Positions 44,887 to 52,003 of a stretch of DNA of 64,000 nucleotides are shown piece after piece (position 1 is the first letter of the stretch; every line of letters begins with the position of its first letter). Origin of the DNA: Mycobacteroides sp. LB1 (GTDB taxonomy: Bacteria; Actinomycetota; Actinomycetes; Mycobacteriales; Mycobacteriaceae); the NCBI RefSeq assembly GCF_013449725.1, contig NZ_JACCFF010000001.1:2108001-2172000 (forward strand), read 5' to 3'. The notes beneath the pieces are model-generated. The model made no database searches. It worked only from the letters and a program-made list of their open reading frames with translations, and was not told the DNA's origin. The position numbers and the translations under genes were made by a program.

Positions 44887-45021
44887 ATGTCCGCGCCGGC
44901 GGGGACAGCCAACTTCACAGCCCCGCCGGCGCGCCCGAACCTAACGAACCCCTTCAACCACCACAGCGATATCGGGCGCGTTGACCCGCCCGAATCTCAT
45001 ATGCGAAGGATGCACCAATGA
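44887..45021 (+). CDS. Possible 44-residue ORF coupled to SDR gene
   Basis: ATG 44887 with AGGAG 9 bases upstream opens MSAPAGTANFTAPPARPNL and runs to a TGA that overlaps the SDR start as ATGA. A 13-bp perfect inverted repeat (44892-44904/44921-44933) lies inside its first codons and a second hairpin (44832-44856) lies just upstream. It may be a leader that couples or attenuates translation of the SDR gene. No homologue recognised. Confidence 0.4.
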   Translation: MSAPAGTANFTAPPARPNLTNPFNHHSDIGRVDPPESHMRRMHQ

Positions 45022-45830
45022 ACACCGTCATGATCACGGGCGCCTCAAGCGGTCTGGGACACGCCACCGCGCTGCTATTTCAGGCTCGCGGATGGAATGT
45101 CATCGCGACTATGCGGTCCCCAGCGGACCGGCCTGAACTCGACTCCCTCGATAACGTTCTGTTGGCCCGTCTTGATGTGGAAGACCAGGACAGTATCGAT
45201 GCGGCAGTTGAGGCGGGAATCAGACGATTCGGGCGCATTGACGCACTGATCAACAACGCCGGCTACGGCGCGTACGGCCCGCTGGAATTGATAACGAGGG
45301 AGACCGCGCAGCGTCAGTTCAGCGTTAATGTGCTTGGGTTGCTCGCCACCACACGGTCGCTCCTGCCGCATTTTCGCCGGAACCACGCCGGGGTGGTCGT
45401 GAACATCTCCTCAGTCGGAGGACGACTGACCATGCCTTTGGGCACGCTGTACCACGGCAGTAAGTTCGCTGTGGAGGGCATCTCGGAGGCACTGCAATAT
45501 GAGTTGTCGGCCATTGGTGCGCGGGTGAAGATTGTCGAGCCCGGCGGCATCAAGACCGACTTCGGGCGCCGTTCCTTTGATTTCACCGATGATGCGCGCA
45601 TTGTCGAGTATCAAGCATTGTCGGCGAGCATCACCGAGGTCGTCGAGGGACTCGAAGTCGGCACTGACCCGACTGCGATAGCGGAGATCGTGTACGAGGC
45701 GACGACCGACACCAGCGGTCGTCTCCGCTTCATCGCCGGATCGGACGCCGAGCACATGCTCGCAGACCGAGCTTCAATGGACGACGAGACCTTCTACACA
45801 AACTTCAAACAACGTTTCGGCCTCAACTAG
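45018..45830 (+). CDS. Short-chain dehydrogenase/reductase (SDR)
   Basis: 270 residues. NAD(P)-binding TGASSGLGHATALLFQARG, NNAGYG near residue 83, the catalytic Ser in ISSVGG and the YxxxK in YHGSKF, followed by the PGGIKTDF loop. Classical SDR of the oxidoreductase type seen in bacteria next to AraC or TetR regulators. Substrate unknown; NADP preference is plausible because an Arg follows the first strand (TMRSPADRP). Confidence 0.87.
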   Translation: MNTVMITGASSGLGHATALLFQARGWNVIATMRSPADRPELDSLDNVLLARLDVEDQDSIDAAVEAGIRRFGRIDALINNAGYGAYGPLELITRETAQRQFSVNVLGLLATTRSLLPHFRRNHAGVVVNISSVGGRLTMPLGTLYHGSKFAVEGISEALQYELSAIGARVKIVEPGGIKTDFGRRSFDFTDDARIVEYQALSASITEVVEGLEVGTDPTAIAEIVYEATTDTSGRLRFIAGSDAEHMLADRASMDDETFYTNFKQRFGLN

Positions 45831-46010
45831 CGCGGCACGCCCCTCACCCTGCAGCGGCAGCTCGGTCGACGCCCATATCCGTGCCGCACGTCCGCATAGA
45901 CCTGCCCCTGGTAGGTGAAATCGCTTACCTCCGTTCGGATTGACTTAGGAGTTGTTACTTGACTGCATCTGACCGCAGCGGCGCTCGGACGCGATCCTCG
46001 GACACCGTGA

Positions 46011-46133
46011 GCGCTGACGCAGCCGAGGGGCGCCGCGCTCGAAAGCGCGCTCCGCGACGCGGAGCGGCATTCGGTGTCATCGCGTGGCCGCATTCCCTCT
46101 GAGGTAATTGACGCATTCAACGCTGAGAACTGA
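46011..46133 (+). pseudogene. Lsr2 C-terminal remnant
   Basis: The frame open from 46011 ends VSSRGRIPSEVIDAFNAEN then TGA (46074-46133). This is the conserved tail of Lsr2, the mycobacterial H-NS-like silencer, whose DNA-binding domain includes an RGR AT-hook-like loop. The dimerisation domain and most of the linker are missing, and the upstream 20 residues are only weakly Lsr2-like. I read it as the end of a decayed accessory lsr2 copy; accessory lsr2 genes occur on mobile elements. Confidence 0.7.
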
Positions 46134-46616
46134 AGCCGAACCTGACTGGGGAGAATCCCCCACTGCCACAGCGTAATCCTCGAAAAGCCCTGTGGAACAA
46201 CACTGCAGTCCGGTTCTTCTCGGATCTATCTTCGGTGCCCGATGACGCCTACCTAACCTCAGCCCTCGGGGCCGTGATCTGTACGAGTTTGGTTGTTGCC
46301 ACCGAGCTAGCGACTCACGCGCCTGTCGCCTGCCGTGTAAAGCCGTCTGGACGTTGTAGTGCTGTCCCCCGCGCGAACTTACTTGAGCAGAGAGCATTTG
46401 GCCGTGCCCTACCGTCGTCGCCGTTGTCCTCTCGCTGTCGTAGAACAACCGCTGCACTGTTGATGTTGTGCGCCTGTGGTGTAGACATCATCCACCAACA
46501 CACGCGGTGTGATGACTGGTGTGAAGACAATTGATAACCGTCGACCGCGGGGCCCTCGTAGCGGTACTTCGCTGTCATCTCAGCATTTAACGCTTGCGGG
46601 TATCGCCGGAGCTGCT
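46134..46616. other. Gene-free decayed DNA
   Basis: 483 bases with only short overlapping open frames on both strands, none with a signal, ribosome-binding site or recognisable motif. Together with 45831-46010 this looks like degraded sequence around the Lsr2 remnant. Confidence 0.4.
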
Positions 46617-47624
46617 TCACAGGGTGTGGGTGGCTTGGCCCTGTCGTGGGTGGGTGAGGCCACGTGTTGCTTGAAGGGCTCCTCCTTGCTTGAACTGGTA
46701 AGGCACTGCGTTTACCAGTGAGGGGTGGCGTCGTGAGTTGTGGCGGTATCCCCAGGCCTCGGGACCGGCGATCGCGAGGAAGTCGTCAACGATCTGGTAT
46801 CGGTGCGCGGTGTTGAGTGCCTGGCGCACGACGGTGCCGTTGAGCGCCCACCGCCGGGGATGGCGTTGCACGTCAATGAGTTCGAGCCATTCCGTGGGCA
46901 TAGTGGACACTGCCGCGTAGGCCGCCATGCGCAGGAATGGATTGACTGGGAGGAGGGGGAATGCTGGTGCGATCGGCGGGTGCAGGAAGAACTCGACGAG
47001 TTTGCGCATGTCTTCGGTCGGCCTGATGATTTTCTTCGCGTCGACTCGCAGGTAGTCGGCGACATCCCCTGGTGTGGCGGGAACATACTGCGGTGGGATG
47101 CCGAGCAGGTCGGCGGTGATGAGGCTTTCTTTGTAGAAGCGGCGGATTTCCTCCTCGGTCAGCTCCTTTCCGGGTTGACAGAATCGCTGATAGCACTCCA
47201 GTAGCCCGTGCCATCCCGTGACGTAGACGAACAGCAATGTCTCGGGAATATTGGCTACGTAAGGCTCCCCCGAGTCGGGAACCATGCCGTTCACTGTGCT
47301 GTGCCGCTTGAACAGCCATTCACCGATCTTTTCGGCGGCGGCGGTATCGCCGAATACTGCCTGGGTAAAGAACATGTTCGAGCGCCGCACCCGCCCCATC
47401 GGGTCGGCCGCGTAGGTGGAGTGCTGATCGACGCCGGCCGCTCCCGCCGGATCGAACACCGCCACGATCGAACCGCGGATACCGGCCAGGGAGATCACCG
47501 GATGCCCCCATACCCTCCAGCTCACCGAGCCTGGGCCGAAGTATCCAGCGTCGCGCCGCGGCCCGTTCGCGATCTTCAGCGCCCTTTTACCCGGCTTGCC
47601 GAATGTGTCCACCAATAGATCCAT
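46617..47624 (-). CDS. Oxygenase MpaB-like (DUF2236) protein
   Basis: 335 residues from ATG 47624 with an AAGGAAG site. RRDAGYFGPGSVSWRVWGHP, the heme-ligand-type HSTYAADPMGRVRRSNMFF, ETLLFVYVTGWHGLLECYQ and FYKESLITADLLGIPPQYVP fit the DUF2236 family, whose latex-clearing and MpaB relatives bind heme b. Reaction unknown. It starts 39 bases after the TetR gene stop on the same strand, so the TetR protein likely controls it. Confidence 0.8.
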   Translation of the reverse strand: MDLLVDTFGKPGKRALKIANGPRRDAGYFGPGSVSWRVWGHPVISLAGIRGSIVAVFDPAGAAGVDQHSTYAADPMGRVRRSNMFFTQAVFGDTAAAEKIGEWLFKRHSTVNGMVPDSGEPYVANIPETLLFVYVTGWHGLLECYQRFCQPGKELTEEEIRRFYKESLITADLLGIPPQYVPATPGDVADYLRVDAKKIIRPTEDMRKLVEFFLHPPIAPAFPLLPVNPFLRMAAYAAVSTMPTEWLELIDVQRHPRRWALNGTVVRQALNTAHRYQIVDDFLAIAGPEAWGYRHNSRRHPSLVNAVPYQFKQGGALQATRGLTHPRQGQATHTL

Positions 47625-47663
47625 GTCAGCCCAGCTTCCTTCGCACTCGTACGATCGAGATCT

Positions 47664-48308
47664 TCACTGATTCGTGGCCGCTAGTTCGGCGCGCAGATCG
47701 GCCGCCATCAGACCACTAAAGAACGCCCCCGAAGCGGCGACGACTTCACCGAGCATTGCGTGAGGATTAGCTGCCTGGCACACAAGCGTGTTCCCGGAAC
47801 ACAGCACCCTTAACAGCAGGCGCGCGGTGGTAGCCACCGGAACCGTCGGCACTAACTCTCCGCGGTCGACCATGGATGTAAGCAGCCCAACCAGCGGCGG
47901 CAGCACGTGCTCATCATCGATAGCCTGATAGCGGTCAGCCCCCAGCACCTCCGGCGCCTGACGCAACAGTTCGCGGTGCACAGGATCAGTAACCGATAAA
48001 GCAGCAAATTCTGTAGCGACCCGCGAAACGATACCGATCCCAGCACCACGGGGCTGGCCATCAAGCTGCTCGCAAGCCCTACCGATCAATGCCGCCACCC
48101 AGACAAGACGCTCAAGAAACACCGCCTCGAAGGCCGCCTTCTTGTCCACGAAATGCCGATAGAACGCGCCTTTACTCACCTGTGCGCGCGAGGTCAAAGC
48201 CTCCACAGTCGTCGCCTCATAACCGGTGGTGGAGAAACAATCCCGAGCACTTTCCATCAAGGCCCGCCGCGTTCCATCAGCACTGACCTGCCGCCGAGAC
48301 AACCCCAT
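47664..48308 (-). CDS. TetR-family transcriptional regulator
   Basis: 214 residues. Helix-turn-helix: RALMESARDCFSTTGYEATT, then VEALTSRAQVSKGAFYRHFVD. It is upstream of, and co-directional with, the DUF2236 gene (39-base gap). No clear palindrome was found in the 100 bases before its start. Confidence 0.86.
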   Translation of the reverse strand: MGLSRRQVSADGTRRALMESARDCFSTTGYEATTVEALTSRAQVSKGAFYRHFVDKKAAFEAVFLERLVWVAALIGRACEQLDGQPRGAGIGIVSRVATEFAALSVTDPVHRELLRQAPEVLGADRYQAIDDEHVLPPLVGLLTSMVDRGELVPTVPVATTARLLLRVLCSGNTLVCQAANPHAMLGEVVAASGAFFSGLMAADLRAELAATNQ

Positions 48309-48802
48309 GCCGACTCCCGCTCTTCCAAGTACCAGTCACATCATCTCAGCGACCGGCAGTCACTGAGTGGCCCGAGGTCACAATAGCCGACTGCACCTAC
48401 AAGTCAATGCCGGCTAAGTCGATGCAGGCCCGCCGGGACCGAGGAGGCTGGTGCCGCAACTCGGGGCGGGTCGCTGCCTAGCCTCTTGTCGGATATGACT
48501 GCAGCATCGTTGTCTGCAGCGCACCCCGATCGAACAGCGCGTGGTGTGACGATCTACAGCAGTGGCGCCCCAGACCACCGCGCACACCCAGAAGCCGCAC
48601 CGCTCCCAGCGAGCTGGCATCGCGCCGTGTACACGCGAGTCGCCGAAAATGTCAGCGGTATGTCGATCAAGCTGTGATCAAAGGCGAAGTGCCGTTGAAG
48701 ACCTCGGCATATAGCCGTCCATCAGGAGACCGGCCTGCTCAAAACCGTATTGGCACAAAGGGGTTCAGCCATATCGATAGTCAGTTCCTGTCGCCACAAC
48801 AG
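48309..48802. other. Gene-free stretch left of IS remnant
   Basis: 494 bases without a supported gene. An open frame at 48486-48677 has no recognisable motif. No inverted-repeat end matching the right-end sequence of the IS256-type remnant was found here. Confidence 0.4.
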
Positions 48803-49006
48803 ATGCAGGCTCGCTACCGCCGCGCGATCAAGGCTCGCGGGCACTTCCCGTCCGAGCAGGCCGCCCTCAAGCGCCTCTATCTGGTGACCTGATCGCCGGA
48901 CCCAACCGGTATCGGCAGGGCACGATGGACGATGCGGTGGAAACCAGCCCTGAATGCGTTCGCGATCACCTTCGGCGACCGATTCCCGGCAGCCGAAACC
49001 TACTGA
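48803..49006 (+). pseudogene. IS256-type transposase C-terminal remnant
   Basis: ARYRRAIKARGHFPSEQAALK, then RLYLVT are the familiar end of Mutator-type (IS256) transposases, after the lost NAIES part. An in-frame TGA at 48890-48892 follows LVT, and the same frame then continues SPDPTGIGRARWTMRWKPAL and on to ITFGDRFPAAETY before TGA at 49004. The bases just after (TGGAAAACGCCGGAAACACC) resemble the terminal repeat of such elements. The catalytic DDE core is missing. Confidence 0.8.
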
Positions 49007-49344
49007 TGGAAAACGCCGGAAACACCGTTACCGCGATAGTCCCGGTAGGGCTGCGGCGACTATTAGGTGGAGGTGCTTTGTTGTGGTGCAGCGTTATTGG
49101 CCATCGGATGTTGGGTGGGCTGTGACGACGCCGCTTGGTCCCCGGTTGGGCGGTGTGCATGCAGGTGTTGATTTCGGGTTCCCGGCCGGTGCAGAGGGCG
49201 TGCTGTGAATGCGGGCAGACGGGAACCGTGATTTTTGCTGGTGCTGCTGCAAGCTACGGCGGCCCTGATCCTGTGGGTCAGGTGGTGATCGATTCTGACG
49301 ACAGTCAAGGCAGCGGGTGTACTTCGCGCTATACCGCGACCGGT
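49007..49344. other. Gene-free stretch right of IS remnant
   Basis: 338 bases. The first 45 or so look like the right inverted-repeat end of the IS256-type element. The rest has short open frames without recognisable motifs; it runs into repeat copy B and then the promoter region of the alcohol dehydrogenase. Confidence 0.4.
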
Positions 49345-49423
49345 TTTCACAAGGATGGCGGATTTTGAAAGCTTGGCCGTATTACTTGCTCATACCGTGA
49401 GCGTCGTTCTTTCGATTTCTGGC
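49345..49423. repeat. 79-bp direct repeat, copy B
   Basis: Partner of 44657-44735 (64 of 79 positions identical). It ends 256 bases before the alcohol dehydrogenase start; copy A ends 283 bases before the SDR start. On the minus strand it reads RRSRYEQVIRPSFQNPPSL then a stop. Confidence 0.75.
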
Positions 49424-49603
49424 TGCCAAGCTGGAAATCCGGTCGCGCAGTCACGCGCTGCCCAACGACACGGCGTAGCCAAATCGCCGCGATGTCCGAC
49501 AGTCGAATGTAGCTATCCGCCAATGGACGCACGCACCTAAAGACACAATTGCACTGGATATTGGCGGATACGAGCGCCCGACTTGAGCGTCTATACTCGT
49601 TGC

Positions 49604-49634
49604 TATCGTTGAGAATCGTGTTATCGTCAAGAAT
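49604..49634. promoter_or_regulatory. Two direct repeats upstream of alcohol dehydrogenase
   Basis: TATCGTTGAGAAT (49604-49616) and TATCGTCAAGAAT (49622-49634) match at 11 of 13 bases with an 18-base period. They lie 45 bases upstream of the start codon and may be activator or MarR sites. Confidence 0.4.
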
Positions 49635-49678
49635 AGCTGCTATCAGTTAATCACGCCGGATTGCCAGGAGGACATGAC

Positions 49679-50746
49679 ATGAAGATGCGCGCGGCCCGGA
49701 TGTACGGGTACAAGCAGCCACTGCGCCTGGAGGAGATCGACGTACCCCAGATCGGTCCCGAGGAGGTGCTCGTGAAGGTCGGTGGGGCCGGTATGTGCCG
49801 GACCGACTTCCAACTCATCGACGGCCACTTCGCCGGGATGGAGCTGGAGTTCCCGGTCACTCTGGGACACGAAGTTTCCGGGTGGATCGACGGCGTTGGT
49901 TCACAGGTGCCGAAGTCCGCGGGTCTGTCGGAGGGCGACCAGGTCGTGGTGTTCGGCAGCTGGGGTGACGGCTCCTGTCGCCAGTGCCACGAAGGCAACG
50001 AGCAAATGTGCGGCCACGTCGTCTGGTCGGGGTTCGCCGAGCATGGCGGCTACCAGGAGTACATGCCCGTCCACTACCGATACCTGATCAAGATGCCCGG
50101 CGGCGGTGACCTGTCGCCAGAGAACCTGGCGCCGCTGACCGATGCCGGACTCACCCCGTACCGCGGCATCAAGAAGCTGCGCAACTCCGGTCACCTCACG
50201 GCTGGCCGTACGCTCGCGGTCAGCGGCATCGGCGGCCTGGGCAGCTACGCCACCCAGTACGCAAAACTGCTCGGCGGGGGTGCCGACGTGGTGGCATTTG
50301 GCCGCAGCGACGAGAAGCTAAAGGTTGCCCTCGACAACGGCGCCGATCACGTCATCAACGTCCGCGATAAGGACACCGACGCCATCCGCGCCGAACTCGA
50401 AAACCTCACGGGGCGCAGCGAGCTCGACGCGGTGATTGAGTGCTCAGGCGCCGAGGAAGCTATCCAACTGGCGTTCTCCCTGCTGGCCACCGAGGGTGCC
50501 GTAGCATCAGTCGGCCTCATGGGCCAGCAGGCCAAGGTTCGCCTGGTCGATATGGTCATGCGGGAGTTCACGTACTTCGGGTCCTGCTGGGGCAATTACA
50601 ACGACCTCACCGAGGTCTTGGCCCTTGCCAAGGCCGACAAGATCAAGCACACCGTGACACCGGTGCGCTTCGATGACGTCAATGAGACCCTTGACGCGAT
50701 CGGTCGCGGCGACGTGATCGGCCGCGCCGTAATCGTCTACGACTAG
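49679..50746 (+). CDS. Zinc-containing alcohol dehydrogenase (MDR family)
   Basis: 355 residues from ATG 49679 with AGGAGG 7 bases upstream. Catalytic zinc ligands sit in GMCRTDFQLIDG and LGHEVSGW. The structural-zinc loop GSWGDGSCRQCHEGNEQMC has three cysteines; the first of the usual four is replaced, so that site may be absent. The cofactor fold GIGGLGSYATQYAKLLGG supports NAD(P) binding. Substrate unknown. A strong terminator follows, and a truncated MarR gene lies beyond it on the opposite strand. Confidence 0.88.
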   Translation: MKMRAARMYGYKQPLRLEEIDVPQIGPEEVLVKVGGAGMCRTDFQLIDGHFAGMELEFPVTLGHEVSGWIDGVGSQVPKSAGLSEGDQVVVFGSWGDGSCRQCHEGNEQMCGHVVWSGFAEHGGYQEYMPVHYRYLIKMPGGGDLSPENLAPLTDAGLTPYRGIKKLRNSGHLTAGRTLAVSGIGGLGSYATQYAKLLGGGADVVAFGRSDEKLKVALDNGADHVINVRDKDTDAIRAELENLTGRSELDAVIECSGAEEAIQLAFSLLATEGAVASVGLMGQQAKVRLVDMVMREFTYFGSCWGNYNDLTEVLALAKADKIKHTVTPVRFDDVNETLDAIGRGDVIGRAVIVYD

Positions 50747-50770
50747 AGCGAACCGATCGCGAAGGAAGGC

Positions 50771-50809
50771 ACCCGCGGCCTCCTCGTCGGTGACGAGGAG
50801 GCCGCGGGT
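50771..50809 (+). terminator. Perfect 18-bp stem-loop
   Basis: 50771-50788 pairs exactly with 50792-50809 around GGT, starting 25 bases after the alcohol dehydrogenase stop. GC-rich stem without a T-tract, as is common in mycobacteria. Confidence 0.8.
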
Positions 50810-50944
50810 GTGTTCGACGATGCGCGTGGTGGTTTGGGTCATACCTCGGTGCGGAGCCTCGCGAATACACGCGGGTGCCCGACAAAGGACTTCGGCGCTA
50901 TCAAGCCGACAGCAACCCGGCTGCCATCACGTGGGTAGCGCCAT

Positions 50945-51190
50945 TCATTCAGGATCTGGTGCAGGCGCTTCTGGCCCACCTGATGCCGCTGCAGCCGCAC
51001 GTTGCAACAGGGTGTAAAGGACGCGGCGATCGTCGGAGGTGAGCGTGGAGAACATCTGGTTCTCGATGGATGCCACCACGTGCTCGACGTCGTCGAGCAT
51101 CCGGGCACCGGCGTCTGTCAGCGCGACGATGTGCCGGCGACGGTCGGTGGCTGAGCGTCGGCGCTCGACATAGGGGGCGTCTCGTCTGCT
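50945..51190 (-). pseudogene. MarR-family regulator, N-terminally truncated
   Basis: Reads VERRRSATDRRRHIVALTDA, then GARMLDDVEHVV and ENQMFSTLTSDDRRVLYTLL: the wing and C-terminal helices of a MarR protein. The upstream recognition helix and N-terminal dimer helices are missing; homology stops near 51190. It probably once regulated the neighbouring dehydrogenase. Confidence 0.65.
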
Positions 51191-51592
51191 GCGCTGGGCT
51201 GACCGCATTGCATCCGCCAGCAGTGCTGCTCGAGATCGGATGGGTCCAGGCCGATTTCCAGAGCGGTTGTCGTAAAGCCCAGGCGCGCCAACGGGTTTGT
51301 GGTTTTACCCTGCCTGAGTGCCGGCGAGCAGGACGTGTGCGGGGTTCGGAAATGTTGTGCGGCAGCCATAAGGCTTGGATCGGGACCATCAGCGGGTCGG
51401 TCAGTGTCCGGACCGCGACGCGGCCGCGAAGGGCCGGACCCGCCGGTGCGGGGACCTCTCGACCGAAGCCTCGCGCAAGCTGCTCAAGAGCATGTCATCT
51501 GCCGCCGAGCCGCCGCCCAACGTGACGCCGATCCACGGATCTCAACTACCGCCCATCACGGTGGCCACCGACGGATCGGTGCGCGGAGAGAG
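51191..51592. other. Decayed DNA between two broken genes
   Basis: 402 bases lacking a supported gene. Minus-strand words such as KTTNPLARLGFTTTALEIGL look protein-like but belong to no family I know. This is probably a fusion point of several lost genes. Confidence 0.35.
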
Positions 51593-51790
51593 CTGGAACT
51601 TCCAGAAGGAACCAGTCTCCACACGCTTCGGCACTCTGCTGCGACCTCCCTGCTCGAGGACGGAGCGCATATCAAGCTCGTGTCCGCGATCCTCGGCCAC
51701 TCAGATACTGCAATCACTGCCGACATCTATGGGCACGCGCCGGATGCTGCGCAACGCTCCCACACCAAATTGACGGCACATCCTGCACAA
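51593..51790 (+). pseudogene. Tyrosine recombinase (integrase) C-terminal remnant
   Basis: LPEGTSLHTLRHSAATSLLE, then HIKLVSAILGHSDTAITADI and YGHAPDAAQ carry the second Arg box (HTLRH), the GHS histidine and the nucleophile Tyr of phage integrases. The N-terminal arm-binding domain and first catalytic Arg are missing. It ends about 215 bases from the 3' end of dnaB. No tRNA or att core was found beside it. Confidence 0.75.
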
Positions 51791-52003
51791 CAAGCACTTT
51801 CGTGCCGGGGTCTCCCCGTTACGGACGGAAACCGTCGCATCGGTGGTCCGTCCACCACCGGACACACCCCGACCTTCTCACCTCACGAACACGGTCCTGC
51901 GCACCTCTCGCCGCATGCCTCACTCTTACTGCACAAATGCAGTCCAGGTGCAATCAGACTCGGGAATATGACGCGAAACTCGGCACCCTACACGGCGTTC
52001 GGG

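Noticed and set aside
45958..46101. TTG-started frame overlapping the Lsr2 remnant
   Set aside because: Arg-rich product in a different frame with no homology; the Lsr2-like frame explains the sequence better.
48486..48677. 63-codon frame before the IS remnant
   Set aside because: No ribosome-binding site, no recognisable motif, and overlapping frames on the other strand.
51070..51525. 151-codon plus-strand frame across the MarR remnant
   Set aside because: Arg/Cys-rich shadow; the minus-strand MarR reading is recognisable and this is not.
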